63,907 nt of DNA from Symbiodinium natans. Its lineage: Eukaryota > Sar > Dinophyceae > Suessiales > Symbiodiniaceae. The DNA lies in NCBI GenBank assembly GCA_905221605.1, contig CAJNDS010000492.1, positions 64,001 to 127,907 of the forward strand. Direction: 5' to 3'. How positions within the stretch are numbered: position 1 is the first letter of the stretch; each line of letters opens with the position of its first letter. The translations under genes and the position numbers were made by a program. The notes under the pieces were generated by a model. That model saw only the letters and a program-made list of their open reading frames with translations, was not told where the DNA came from and searched no databases. This document shows positions 10,649 to 22,577 of the stretch, in pieces.

Positions 10649-13600
10649 AGAACTGCGAAGAAGCCCAGAGCGCAGGCTCGCTTCTTCGACTCGCCCTACG
10701 AAGCCGAGCGGGTGTCGGCGCTGCGCGGGGGCACTGAGTTCTACCTTGTCTGAGGGTTCAGGGTTTGGGGTTTAGGCTTGGGGGTTTTCGGGTCCCGTTC
10801 GGTACCCTAAAGCGTAAACTGTCATTGTCTCGCCGTCTGTCAACGACTGAGGCTTTGCGCATTCACTCGGAGATGCGCGTAGGTCATTGCATCGCGTGTC
10901 AGCAACGTTATCAGATACGTACCGGTTCTTGGAGACAGGAGGCTGTAGCCGTAGAGTGCTTGCTCAACGAAGCTGGACAGATGGCGAGGTCACAAGTTTC
11001 CCCGCAAGAAGGCTCGCAAGCTGCTGTTATTAGGTGTCAGTCAGTCTTTGTTCCGTGGATCTGGAAACTGAACATCTGTCTTGGGACAAAGAACCAGGGG
11101 GTCTTGCGCGCCACACAGGACGGACCGAGATCAGGTCGCCGGCCAAGTGGTGAGGCTTGGCAATGTTGTATGTCAGAGGGAACGAGCCCTGGAGCTCAAC
11201 GGTCAATACTCGGTCGGGCTGTCGGAAGGCCTTCAACACACAGCATGTTCCTCTCAAAACTCGCTGCTGTCCCGGAATGTTCCACAAGATGCCCAATGGA
11301 GATACGCTTGAGTCGTGGATGAACGTCATCATTATCGTCTTCATCGTGCTCATCGCATTCATCGAAGATGGGGTGAATGATCGTCGCCATAGTAGTTCTG
11401 ACATGGTCCACACCATAGACAGGAACAGGGACCAGACTCTTTGACTCTTTCATAAACTGCAAAGTTGCAACAAGGCAACGACAACGGCAACCACAATAGC
11501 ACATGCCACAACTACCAGCCCACGTAAAACTCTGCCGTTCCGCAAGTGGTAGGCAGAGTAGCAAGCTGGCGGCCCGCAGGCCTCTGAAGAGGAGGAACCT
11601 GTTCGACGGCGACTGCCTGAGAATGAAGTGCGCAGCATGCGCAGTTCCCAGGTAACGCAATAAGGCACTGGCATGTGCCTCAGCTCATAGTCAGGAGCCC
11701 TGTATGGTGTAAGGTCGATGCCCTGGTGTAGGGGTATTAAACACCCAGCTCTAGTTGGTCTAGCTGAACAGCGGCGTCTACACTTCAAGAATAACGGCCT
11801 GCACCGCAGGAAGGAATGCCTAGGGTGCGGCTTCAATGGCTTCAGTATACAGGGCTTAGGGCTCAGAGCTGCTGAGGAGAATAGCTGGCTTCCGTCTGGG
11901 CTTCGAGAAAATCTTCAACACAACGCACCTTGGCCAAATTGAGAAGGCAGCGGTGAAAATTCAGAGTCCACTCCTGGCAAGCTGCGTGCAAAAGCATCTT
12001 CCCAGCTATTCTTAGCTCCAGCCCTATTCTCAGACAGGTCTATTCGGTTGCCGTGCTCTGCATACACCGTGTACGCCGAGCTACGATCATCCCACACGAA
12101 CGAGGCTCGCTGATGCTTTAGATGTCGCTCAAGCGAACTCCGTCCGACATCCATGTCCTTCCTTTGCGAGATGCTGCCCTACTTACTTCGCTACCCAACA
12201 CCCTGCCATTCTGACATGGTGTCATGCATGACGAGGGGTTTTGCCGCTGCTTCAATGGTCTGCACACGGTGTACGACCTGAAGAAGTGGGTTGGCTACCC
12301 AGGGGGGGCTTCTCCAAGACGGCACATGCAAAACCCTTGATGCTGTCGAGCAGGGATGTGGATTGTCGTGAGCCTTGAAGCTTTCTTCCTTTGCAATCCT
12401 TAGACCTCCTAAAACCCTGGAAACCCCTAAGGCGCCCTACCGGGGGCGTTACTCCTAGCAATTCGAGGGGTGCAGCCCATGCCATGCCTTGCCAAGATTT
12501 ACGAGAAGCTGATGCTCCCCATGACCGCCTACGAGCTTTCCTATGCCGAGAGCGGGAAGGTGACTTGGCAGACAAAATTGGGGGGGGGGGGGAGCAGGCT
12601 GCTGCGGGTTAAGGGTGTGGTTTGGGGCTCAGGTTCCAAGGCCTCGGGTTTGTGGAGCTTGTGCGGACGCTGTCCTCAATATGGGTGAGGTTGGGACATC
12701 CCTTTGCCAGTTTGGGCACGGGATCCCATACCTCACCACTGAAGGGGCGATTTTTCAAATAGGGTTGACATAAAAGCCCGTAAGCCGTAAAGCATCCCAA
12801 AGCCCGCCGTCCTTAGGAGCTTGGCCGCCAATTGTATTTATGACCTGCCCTTCGAGTCGGAGTTCGTTGATCCGGTCCGCTAGAATACGCATAAACGTAA
12901 GACGAGGTGCAGTCCCGACTCAGACCATACAAGAAACATAGTGGTTGGATACTTTTTTGCTCGTCTGTCTGTGACTCCGTGCGCGGCTCCATCTGTGTAT
13001 CGGTCTCAGAATGTCATGCGACGCACGTGTCTCAGGAATTTGTGCTGCTTGACAGGTGCAGTTGACAGACAACATGCGGCTGCTGACCACTCAGGACCTT
13101 TGTCAGGATGTCCCAAAACGGGTGGGGTTGAAACATGAGGGCCCTGGGTACCCTCAGCTCTAAAAGGCTTGTAAGAAGCACGAGCAGAGACCCTAGAAGG
13201 GGTCCCCTACAATTCAGGTCAGCTCCCCCATATTCTCGCTGTGGAAGGATTCTCTAGATTCGCGCTCCATGGCTACCATGCGAGTGCTGCAAGACATGCC
13301 GGGCCCTGAGGGTTTGAGCAGCAGCGTGGTATGTTGTACGCCGTCCCATGATGATGCCAGAGGAGCCTGCTGAGTGCAAAACCTGTCCGAACCAATGCTC
13401 TAGCACATGAAGTCAACATGAACTGAAGTTTTTTTTTGACATTTCCCGACCGGACAGAGCGAGAGAAGAAGCAAAGCACTCAGGGCTGCCGGCATTCCGG
13501 GAGTTGCCAGAAGCCCAGTTCTCTGTTTGGGCTTGCCACTTTCCGATCAATACTGCCTGCCGCTCAATACTGCGCAGCCGTGGGGCAAAAATGTAGGCCC

Positions 13601-14170
13601 ACGAAGTTAAGCAGCGCATGACCTTGTTATTCAGTGGTTGACATGCCCTGACGACTTGTCAGCATTCCATCGGCGACATCGGCGTCACCCGCCTGTACGT
13701 CAGGCATGCTGCAAAGCCGTCCTTTCATATTGCAGCATTAGTCTCGTCGCTATCGTTATTGTTGTTGAGAAGTCTTCTACCCTGTGCTGCCGCCATCGTT
13801 TCAAAGTTACAAAAGGTCCGAACAATTATGGGATTCGTCATTCTCATTTGGCATGTCAGTCTAGATTCTGGCATCACCAAAATGAAGCAGTGTTTGTCGC
13901 CAGGTTGAAGTGCCGAACCTGTGGGGACTTGCTCAACAGCCACTCTACGCCACAGCCCATGTCTTGTAGCTGAGTGTTTGTGTGATTGTTGGTGTGTGCA
14001 CCCGTATCCCGTGCGGACGATAAAGGCTGCAAGACTAGGAAATTGCGCCTGTCTGTTTTTTTTTGGATCCTTGTTTTTGAAGTTTGTGTTGTAAACCTGC
14101 AAACAGTATCCAAGGTTAAGAAACTCCCAAAAGTCAGCTCCCATTGCTTTTCCATCTTCATCATGGCCGA
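10649..14170. other. Region with no recognisable gene
   Basis: The longest frame (10765-11322, plus strand, 185 codons) has no motif I recognise and is overlapped by comparable frames on the other strand. Two short stretches have protein-like composition and could be exons: 12482-12579 plus (around LAKIYEKLMLPMTAYELSY) and 11915-12154 minus (around VWDDRSSAYTVYAEHGN). I cannot name either. A G run lies at about 12580-12592. Confidence 0.35.
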
Positions 14171-14231
14171 TGCCCTAAACCCTACACCCAACACCCTAAA
14201 CCCTAAACCCTGAACCCTAAACCCTAAACTG
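14171..14231 (+). repeat. Telomere-type tract, CCCTAAA orientation
   Basis: About eight imperfect units (CCCTACA, CCAACA, CCCTGAA variants). Confidence 0.85.
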
Positions 14232-14343
14232 CAGTGTGACAAGGTGCAGAAAGACGAAGGCCATGGGCTACATAGGCCTGACATGCCGAGTTGATGTGCA
14301 AGCCCTTGGCATTCAGGCACATGACCTTCCTAGAATTGAGCTT

Positions 14344-14394
14344 AAGGGTTTAGGGTTTAGGGTTTAGGGTTTCACCCAAGGGTTCAGGGTTTAG
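14344..14394 (+). repeat. Telomere-type tract, TTTAGGG orientation
   Basis: About five to six units with an interruption CACCCAAGGG. It is inverted relative to the CCCTAAA tract 110 bp upstream. Confidence 0.85.
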
Positions 14395-14596
14395 GCTTCT
14401 TGCCCTTCAAAAACCTGCCGAGCGTGTGTCTGCCAGAACCGGCCATGAATGGCATGAAGCCCACCTTCTCAAAGCCGTCCTCGTCACACAGCTTGAAGAC
14501 GCTGAAGAGCCAGAAGTCCATGATCTCGCCTGCATCTCAGAGTCTCACACCACCCCAAAACGGACGAGGGCATGACATGAGCAGGCCCGACTAATT

Positions 14597-14705
14597 GCTT
14601 AAGAAGCCCCCCCCCCAAAAAAAAAAGAAGGGCAATATATTTATTTTATATATAATTCCATTTTTTTTTTTTTTTTTTGGGGGGGGTTCTTGGGTTCTTA
14701 AGCAT
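14597..14705. repeat. Fold-back element with C/A-run arms
   Basis: The left arm TGCTTAAGAAGCCCCC plus an A run pairs with a right arm of a T run plus GGGGGG ... GGTTCTTAAGCA. The loop is AT-rich (TATATTTATTTTATATATAA). About 107 bp, no coding capacity; it looks like a MITE or hairpin insertion. Confidence 0.65.
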
Positions 14706-14766
14706 GTCATAGGGCCATGTCTGGTGCTGTTAGCACTCCCAGCAAGCGAAGCCCGGGACCCTCTCA

Positions 14767-14838
14767 GCCCTAAACCCTAAACCCTATCAACCTTCGAAAC
14801 CCTAGAAACCCTAAAGCCCTACACCCTAAACCCTATAT
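14767..14838 (+). repeat. Degenerate CCCTAAA tract
   Basis: Units interrupted by TATCAACCTTCGAAA and TATATATA; mostly decayed. Confidence 0.7.
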
Positions 14839-14923
14839 ATACACCCTATAAACCTCCAAGCACTGACATCAGCTAAGCGCAGCCTGAGGCAAGCCAAAAT
14901 CATGCGAGGCGCCGAAGGCCAGG

Positions 14924-15020
14924 CTGGTTCTTGGTAGGGAATGAGGGAATTAGGGCCCTAAAGAATCCCTTACAGGGTATATGTAGGGCGCCCATTCCCT
15001 CCTTCCCTACTAGGAACCAG
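14924..15020. repeat. 97-bp fold-back (MITE-like) element
   Basis: The left end CTGGTTCTTGGTAGGGAATG pairs with the right end CCTTCCCTACTAGGAACCAG. The right half shares GGGCGCCC..ATTCCCTC.TTCC with 22045-22080. No open frame. A non-autonomous DNA transposon is the simplest reading. Confidence 0.65.
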
Positions 15021-16442
15021 GGGGCGCAGGGGGCCTTGGGAATGCCATCAAGAGAAGATAGTCGGCGTAGTCCACGTTGCCTCCCAATCAAGCAATGTTG
15101 ATTGAAACTTAATGGAAATCCTCAAGAACATTCCCTGAATTGAGGTGTCAACCCCTAAGGCGTGAGCTTTGAACCTTAAAGCCCTTAAGCAAACTGCATT
15201 CATGGTGTGTTTCTCAACTGTCGGAGTGCAGCTGTGGTCGAAGATGGGATGTCTCATCCCTCACAGATCGGCCCCATGTCTCCGGCCCGCCCAAGCCAGA
15301 CAAAGAAGGCCGGGGGGGCGGGGGGGGGGGGGGGGGGGCGTCGGCTGTTTCTCCTCAAACAAGGAAGGGCACGGGGTTTCGGCTTTGGGGTTTGTGGTTT
15401 GGGTTTCGGGACACGGTTGAGGGCTTAGGGAGTGGGGATGAACTGGAGGGCGAGCTCAACATCTAGCCGGGCGTTGCCTTTTAGGGATCCCCTATCCTAC
15501 CCCCTGCATACCATAATCAATGCTATACTTACAAAAGGAACCCCCATGTGGTCTGCAGCTGCGTGTGGTCCAAGCCACTACTCCTCTGCTGGTCTTGAAG
15601 CAGCAGAGTCATGCTGGTGGCATGCTTTCTCTCAACACGAACAGTTGGTGTCCGTGATATCATCATCTGATGTACTATGCACCCCGAAAAGACACCTCTA
15701 GAACACAGAGTACCAGTCTCAACATCACTTTTGCGGCTTTCCTGACCAAGCTTCGAGCTGTTCCACATGGCTCCCAGGCGGGACTACCCTGTCCAGGTGG
15801 AGGGTCTTTCTCTGAGGGCACCATGTTGGCTTGACTACAACACTAAGTCACTGTTGATTTCATCCAGCGTGCCGGGCTGTTCCATCCGCTGTTGCACCTC
15901 CTGTTGTTTGTTTTCGGAGTCATGCTAGCATGGACTGACCAGGCAATGGAAAGTGGTGGGAGGCCCGCCGCATATTAACAACTAGACTTGAAAAGCTTCT
16001 ACCCAACATCGCTCGGCGCCAAAGTACGAATGCTGATCCAATGATCAGAAACATGCCGTAGCATGAGCTGATGTTGGCCTCAAAGATCCACCTGCAACGT
16101 GCCACAGACGCAGCAAACCCACTCCGATGCTGCCATGAAGGGATGGCTGAAGATGCGAAAGTCATGCAAAGTTGCTGAAGGCCCCCACTTCCATTCATGT
16201 CGCGGGGGGGGGGGGGGGCCGGGGCCGGGGGGGGGGTGAGGTGGCAGTGCCGGCGGCATCGTGGTGCGCAGCGGCCAGAAGCTGACATCGGAGCAGCTGG
16301 GCGACCGTCTGGCGACGGGAGCTCTTGTCAAGGCGGGGAGCACCTGCTCGAGCAGGTTTAGGTGAATCTCAGGTTTAAAGTGGAGCAAAGAGCGATCAAG
16401 CTTTATCCAAGAGAGCTGTGGTCTGGAGTTCCCGTGCCGAGG
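15021..16442. other. Region with no recognisable gene; G runs
   Basis: Upstream flank of the light-harvesting gene. Contains G runs at 15312-15338 and 16205-16237. No conserved reading frame, and no TATA-like promoter that can be argued, as expected for dinoflagellate genes. Confidence 0.45.
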
Positions 16443-16463
16443 CCGCTAAGCAGTTTGGCTCAG
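16443..16463 (+). other. Possible spliced-leader relict upstream of LHC gene
   Basis: This 21-base stretch matches the published dinoflagellate spliced leader at about 17 of 22 aligned columns with two single gaps, including TTTGGCTCA at its core. It lies 35 bases before the LHC start codon. Relict leaders left by reinsertion of spliced cDNA are known in dinoflagellates, but this gene keeps introns, and by-eye alignment of a short motif is weak evidence. Confidence 0.25.
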
Positions 16464-16497
16464 CCCTGCCTCTACATTTTTTGAACCCCAAGAGAGC

Positions 16498-18989
16498 ATG
16501 GCATCCAAGCCCACTGCTTCCATGGGCCTGACCCTGGGCGCCATTGGCGCGGCGTCCCTTTGGGCGCCTGCTGCTGTCAATGCCTTCGTTGCACCCTCGG
16601 CGTCCCCCGCAGCCCCACAGCTGCGCGGAGCGACCGAGGCCAGCGAGAAGTCGAGCACGATGGGCCATGCAGCGGCCGCCACCGCTGTAGGCACCGCGGC
16701 TCTGGCCCTGGCAGCCAGCGGACGCCGTAGCCGGGCAAACGTGGTGCGACGTGCCGAAGCCACGGGCGTCACTGACGAGAAGCCCTTCGCAGGTGGCCTG
16801 ATCGGTGGTGAGTCCGCCTTCTCGGGTCAGGACTTCAACTTTGACCCACTGGGCCTGTCTGTCAAGTGCGAGAAGTACCTGCCTTGGTTCCGAGAGGCTG
16901 AGCTCAAGCACGGCAGGACCGCTGCCTTTGTGTGCCCTTTGCTGTCACTCGTGTGTGTAGCACTACAGTAGTTCCAGAATATTACAAGGCCACCCATGTG
17001 CACGTGCGAATGATGCCTGGCCCCTGATGAGGATCGCCATGTTGGCTTTTGTGGGCTTGGTCGTGCCTGACATCGTGCGCATCCCTGGATCTCACCCTTG
17101 CTATGCGGCCAAGACTGTCGTAGAGGCTCACAACGCCTGCGCAGGCAATCCTCCGTTCCCCTTCCTTATCAACGCAAATGACTTCTTTGGCACGGAAAAC
17201 AACGCAGGCCCCCTGTTCCAGGTGTACGCTTTCTGCGGCGTCCCCGTCTCAGCCAGAAGTGTTTCATAGGAGAGTATCCCGCAGCCAGTAGCAGGCGATG
17301 CACATGAAACGCCTGCATTCGACATGTAAAGCTGCGAAAGGGTCGGAAAGGTAGGAGGACAATCGACAAGCGGGGAAGGGCAGCTGCATAGGACATACAG
17401 TAGGACTTTGCGAAGAACCCGGAAGAACTCAGGTCATTGAGATGTTGACCACCTTCGCCAAGACCTGCAACGTCTCCAACAAGCCCGGCTTGACCCTCGA
17501 GAATGCTGGCGACTATCAGCTCGGCACCAGCTTCCTTCCAGATGACCCCGCAAAGGTGAAGGAGATGAAGCTGAAGGAGCTGAAGAACGGGCGCCTTGCC
17601 ATGCTGGCCTTCGGTGGAGCCATCACGCAGGCGACCTTGACCGGCAATGGCTTTCCCTGGCTCTATGCCCAGAAGGAATCCACCTGCGCACTGAGCTCCT
17701 CTGTTTCCCCAGCCGCCGGTTCCCTTGCCGGGCGCAGCCAGAGCCAGCGGAGCACGGTGGCTAGGCAGGCCGGCTACAAGATGAGCGCCGCGGTCCCTTT
17801 CCTCCCAATGTCCCCAGCCTTGGAGGGCATTCCGGGAGAGGAGGAGGGCTTTGACCCCATGGGCTTTTCCTTGGCCTTCGAGATTGGCTGGTTGCGTGAG
17901 GCAGAACTCAAGCACGGGCGTGTTGCAATGCTCGCTACCGTCGGGTGGATCACCACGGACCTCGGATATCGAGTGCCCGGCGATGCCTTCCAGGTTTCAA
18001 CCATTGAGGCTCATGACGCCATGGTCAAGTTCGGCGGCATGCCCCAGATCCTGATTTGGTGCGGTCTCCTGGAGGTCCTTGGGCTCTTCGCGTACGTCAA
18101 CATGCGCGAGGGCAAGACGGACCGCAAGCCTGGAGACTTCGGCCTGCGGGGATTCTACCCCAGCGATGCGAAAGGCCAGTACGAGATGCAGGTGAAGGAG
18201 CTTCGCAACGGCCGCTTGGCCATGCTTGCGTACTCCGGCATTGTGACGTCTGCCGTTCTCACCCAGGAGCAGTGGCCTTTCTTCGACGCGGCCATCTCCG
18301 CTTTGCCTCGAAAGGACGAGGCCAGGAGCGGCTCCTTCTGCGGGGCAGTGGCCCCACAGCGCGTGGGCCGAACCCTTCGCCAGGCCTCCTCCAGCAAGAG
18401 CCTGCCCTTCCTGCCCAAGCCGAAAAACCTGGAGGGGCTGGTGGGGGGCGAGGCTGAGTTCGATCCTGTTGGCTTCGCTGAGCTCATTGACGTCAGGTGG
18501 CTTCGTGAGGCCGAGCTGAAGCACGGCCGTGTGTGCATGCTCGCAACCATTGGTTTCGTTGCGGAGCAGTACTGGCAGCTGCCAGGCTTCGATGGGGCGG
18601 AGGATGCTCTGCAGGCCGTCTACACTGCCCCCCTGAATGCCACCGGAGTGCTGCTCTTCCTGTGCGGCTACATTGAGAGCTCAACCTACGGAGGCAAGAT
18701 CACGATGCTGGATATGTTCGAAGGAGATGGGGCCAGCCGAGCGCCTGGTGACCTGAACTTTGGCAAAAGATTCCTCCCGACAGACAAGGCCAAGGCCGAG
18801 GACCTGATGGTGAAGGAGCTGAGCAATGGACGCCTGGCCATGCTGGCCATCTCCGGCATGATCCACCACAACCTGGTTGTCAAGGGTCCGCTCTTCCCGC
18901 TCTTCCCCGAGGGCTATGTGGGACCCCAGGGCAGCTGGGACCTTGACAGCACGGCTGGTGCCCTCAACAGCGGCCGCTGGGGTCTCTGA
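16498..18989 (+). CDS. Chlorophyll a-c-binding (FCP-type LHC) polyprotein, three domains, plastid-targeted
   Basis: Light-harvesting antenna of the thylakoid. My model is join(16498..16916, 17032..17239, 17433..18989), giving 727 residues. The start gives a hydrophobic signal (residues 9-29), then FVAP at 30-33, a transit region with a second hydrophobic stretch (58-73) and an Arg-rich flank: the class I presequence of peridinin plastids. Three LHC domains follow. Each opens with FDP(L/M/V)G (115, 349, 552), has helix-1 motif REAELKHGR (132-140, 364-372, 567-575) and helix-3 motif NGRLAMLA (261, 468, 674), which carry chlorophyll-binding Glu, His, Asn and Arg. Linkers of about 60-70 residues (near 285-348 and 495-551) are probably cleaved to release separate antenna proteins. 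Such polyproteins are typical of dinoflagellates. The C-terminus after domain 3 is Gly/Ser-rich and ends WGL. Confidence 0.93.
16917..17031 (+). other. LHC intron 1, GA-AG boundaries
   Basis: Removing these 115 bases joins CACGGCAG to GATCGCCATG and restores HGRIAMLA, the expected helix-1 sequence. Without splicing the frame ends at a TAG near 16971. The donor reads GA and the acceptor AG|G. GA and GC donors are known in dinoflagellates; no GT placement gives the right protein here. Confidence 0.8.
17240..17432 (+). other. LHC intron 2, GT-AG boundaries
   Basis: Removing these 193 bases joins TTC TGC GGC to GTC ATT GAG ATG and gives AFCGVIEML, matching WCGLLEVL and LCGYIESS at the same place in domains 2 and 3. 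The donor is GTCCCC and the acceptor CTCAG|G. Both introns fall in domain 1 only; domains 2 and 3 are encoded without interruption. Confidence 0.8.
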
Positions 18990-21422
18990 GCGAACAAGTG
19001 GCGGGAACTAGCTTGCCACTAGCAGCATTAGCAACCCAGAGCTTCGCCAATCCGCAGATGCCAAAAGCAGGCTTGAGTGGTCTGTGATGCTGTCACATAC
19101 ATTCAAGTGACGTGCCTGCGACTTGCCACAAGACTTGCGACAGCATCCGCACGCAGGAGCTGAAGCTTGAGGGCGACCGGCTGAACTTCGAGCTTGTCTC
19201 TGGCAAAGGCCAGCACCGGAAGTTGCGAGTAGGGTTGCACGGGGCCTAGGGATGTTTATAGGATGCTTGAGTGTTGCTGCAAGTGTAAGCCTTGGGTACC
19301 TTGGGTGCTTGCGCATACGCACATACCACCAAAAGGTCTACGATAGGCTTTTGTGGACTTGCGCTTCGGGCTGCATTTGGAAATTTGGGAAGCAAAACCT
19401 TCGACACGTCTCGCAACCGCTTACCTCCCACCAAAGAAGCTGTACTGGGTCACACCCGAAACAGCAGAAGGTACTGCCACCGGGGATTTCTCTTAATCCA
19501 CCGTCTTTCGTACAGGTCTGATACGCAGGCCGAGTTTAGAAACGCCCGTGCCCAGGTCCGGATGCAGGCTGGGTCAGCCTGAAGCTCAAGGACAAGGAGC
19601 CTCGATAAACTAATGGGGTGCTACACAAGGAACGTCAGACACATGCAGCCGTTGTTGTCATAGTTGTACCCTCGGCTGTTCACGCGCACTTTCAGAGTTC
19701 GGGCCGACCTCTGTTGTTTTTTCTGTGGCACGCCCATACAGTGTTTCATGCACTTCGCACGCTTCCAAGTGTTGCGTTGTCGCTGATGACCGAGCACAGT
19801 GGGTTGTGTGCACGTTGCATTTTAACTGGCCACGTCTCGCAGCCTCCATCCCGAAGGGTGAATACGTCCACGCTTGCCACATTGCCTTTTCCCCCGTGGG
19901 CGGCGACCATCAGACAGAGCCGGAATGCTGGGACCCCCTTCACAAACCCCCTTGAAAACCCCTGCCGGAACCCTGCGACCCCCCCTGGGTCCTGGCCCCC
20001 TGGGATCCCGGGGAGCAAGCTTTTGAAAGGAGCAGAACAGCTTCCTGAGGGCTAATGGCATCCCCCAAGCTCGGAGAAGCCTTGCAAAAACACGAGCTCG
20101 GCATGCCAACATGGCTTCGATGCGCCTCTACACACCCCGGCCGCTTTTTTTCGCCTGACCACGCATCTCTCCTTTGCGAGGCGCGGACATGCGGCGCTTT
20201 CAGCAAGTTTGCAGAAGAAGCAGCGATTTCTCGCAGAGGTCATACGTGCCCGACCCATGAAAGCACTGTGAACAAAAACGAGGCTGGAGTCACCATGCCT
20301 CATGAAACGCGCGAGCGCGCGCTTGCGCTTGCGCTTCTGGCATCCGCCGCCCCTCAACCCTATAGCTTGAAACCCTAAACTCTCAAACAATAAACTCTCC
20401 TGAATCCCATTTTGAAGCTTCGCCCTAAAGCCCTAAACCCGTGCAAGAAGCCGGCATCTGAGCCAAGGACTTGCTGGTGGAGGTGGACGCTGAAGGCAAC
20501 ACAGTTGCCAAGGCAGTCTCATGTCGGCTCCGGAAACCAATCACCTCAGGTGCTTATTCAGGGGTGTTTAGGGCTTTAGGGTTCTCTTAGGGTGGTTATG
20601 TTATGGGTCCAAGGGTTCTGAAGTATGGGCCTGGGATTTTCTCGGGTATAACGGGCATATGAGGGGCCCCCCTTTTCAGGGCCCACATTGACGTATCTAC
20701 CCAGAGAGATTTAGCACCTCGGGGCCTTTTGATTTGGGCTGGGCTTGGGCTGGCGGTGCCTAGTTTGTCCTCCGAAGGCGGTGCCTGCAACAATGTGTGA
20801 GAGGGCTCAGGCTAAGGGTGGCCTTCATGCCATGGGGTTTAGGGTTCAGAGTCTGGGGCTTTAGGGGCCTCGCTGCGCCTCGCTGCTGTGCTTGTGTGCT
20901 TGTGTCAGGATGCCTTGAAGAAGAAATCGTGGGCATCTTTGCTGCAAAAAATGGCGCTGGAAGCAGCTTGTGTGGTGCCCCTGTGTGGATCTGGTGAGGA
21001 CACGAAGTTTTTGTTCAAGGGCTGTGGTGCGAACATCCGTGCGCTCGAAGGCGGCACCGATACTGAGCAGCAATGGGCAGGGACAAGCTAAACCTGAGCC
21101 TTTGGGGAGGGGACTGTCGTGCTGCAATGGCAGAAGCCAACATGAGATGCGATTTGAGCGTCTGATTACCTATGTGATTGTTCTCGTGGGAGCTGCATGC
21201 TACTCAAACCTGCACCAGCGCGAAAAGACAAGCCTAGCGCGGTGCATCTGTCACCAAAAGAGAGTATGGCTTAGTACCCCACTATTACAATCCCCATTCA
21301 GGCCTGTTAGCATAAGGGGGAGCATCCCAAAAGCGTAGCACAGAAGCTCCTCTCCCAAGAGCCGCCTTTTCGGAAACCTTCACCTCGCCGAGGAGGTCTG
21401 TGTGAGCCTTCTTTGCCATGTC
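18990..21422. other. Region with no recognisable gene
   Basis: Downstream flank of the LHC gene. Short overlapping frames on both strands, none recognisable. The right end includes a diverged copy of the fold-back family at 21257-21334. Confidence 0.45.
21257..21334. repeat. Diverged copy of the GGGATGTTCCCC fold-back family
   Basis: The right half CCTGTTAGCATAAGGGGGAG CATCCC matches the right end of the elements at 40300-40394 and 46787-46875. The left half is decayed. An inner GTACCCC..CCCCATT stretch also matches the 40300 copy. Confidence 0.55.
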
Positions 21423-21543
21423 CCTAAACCCTAAACCCTAAACCCTAAACCCTAAGCCCTAAGCCCTAAGCCCTAAGCCCTAAACCCTAAACCCTAAACC
21501 CTCAACCCTCAACCCCAAACCCTAAACCCTAAACCCTAACCCA
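21423..21543 (+). repeat. Telomere-type tract, CCCTAAA orientation
   Basis: About 17 units. A sub-block of CCCTAAG units (five) sits inside perfect CCCTAAA, and a few CCCTCAA units are present. Confidence 0.95.
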
Positions 21544-22324
21544 AAAGCCCTTAAAGCCGGAGTCCCATACTGACAACCGCAAGGGGAGGGCGGTTGGGCT
21601 TGAACCCCAGAAGTTCAGCCGAGGAAGGGGCCAGCCGGGACCAGCTTTTTGAGTGTCTCTGCTGTGCTTATTGGGGGTCCTGGGGGGTTGTACGGTGTAG
21701 GGTGTAGGGTAGAGGGTGTGATGGTTTCGGGCTGCGGTCCCCTCAAAGTTTGGGGGGAAGGATCTGCGCCACAGCGCCCACCACTGCTGTCTGGTATTTG
21801 GGTGGTTTTCCAAATGCAATACATCCTGAGGTTGTTTGTAACCCAAGGTTCCTAACACCTCCCCAATAATTACATTACTCCCCAAGGCTCCCTAAGCTTC
21901 CCTTAAGGTTTCATAGATACCTACCCCCCCCTCCCCCATGAAGTGCCCGAAGGTTTGAGATTGATCTGGCAAAGGACGGAGCAGCCCCAAACTTTGAGAA
22001 CATTCGGCACCTTGCCTCCCCTATATTCTACACCGCATTACGGGATTCTCAGCAGGGCGCCCTCATTCCCTCATTCCTTAAACCCACGCTAAACCCTAAA
22101 AACCCTGAAAACCGAAACGCCCTAAACACCCTCAAAACCCCCAAAAACCCAAAAAAACCCTACTACGAACCGTGGAATCCTCCTCCCCACCCAGAAGTCG
22201 CGTCAGGTTTCTGATGCGACAACACGTCAGCCCCGAGCTTCGAAAAGACTTTTGGCCTGAGCTGCTCGGCCTTCGACACGGCGAGTTCCCCCCCTCCCTG
22301 CCCTTGAAAAGCCTCCAGCTTCTT
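21544..22324. other. Region with no recognisable gene
   Basis: Low-complexity CCTTAAGG/CCCC motifs at 21835-21935, and A/C-rich decayed telomere-type DNA at 22080-22165. 22045-22080 (GGGCGCCCTCATTCCCTC) resembles the right arm of the fold-back at 14924-15020. Confidence 0.45.
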
Positions 22325-22505
22325 CTGGGGTTTAGGGTTTAGGGTTTAGGGTTTAGGGGTTAGGGTTGAGGGCTTTAGGGTTTCAGGGTTTTAGGGTTTT
22401 AGGGTTTTAGGGTTTTAGGGTTTTAGGGTTTTAGGGTTTTAGGGTTTTAGGGTTTTAGGGTTTTAGGGTTTTCGGCTTCTAGGCTTTTAGGGCTTTAGGG
22501 TTTCG
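22325..22505 (+). repeat. TTTAGGG and TTTTAGGG (8-mer) tract
   Basis: Four TTTAGGG units, then about a dozen of an eight-base unit TTTTAGGG, then decay. The 8-mer expansion shows that a variant unit was amplified locally. It faces the CCCTAAA tract 72 bases away. Confidence 0.9.
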
Positions 22506-22577
22506 GGTTGGAGAAAACAAGGGCCCCGCATGCGCCTAAACCTTTCGAACCCATCCGAACAGGCCCTGTTCAACAGG

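Noticed and set aside
13595-13622. 5S rRNA-like GAAGTTAAGC
   Set aside because: Only a 10-base match; the surrounding sequence does not fit the 5S rRNA.
16396-18869. Minus-strand frames opposite the LHC gene
   Set aside because: Shadows of the strongly codon-biased LHC exons; the plus-strand product has clear family motifs.
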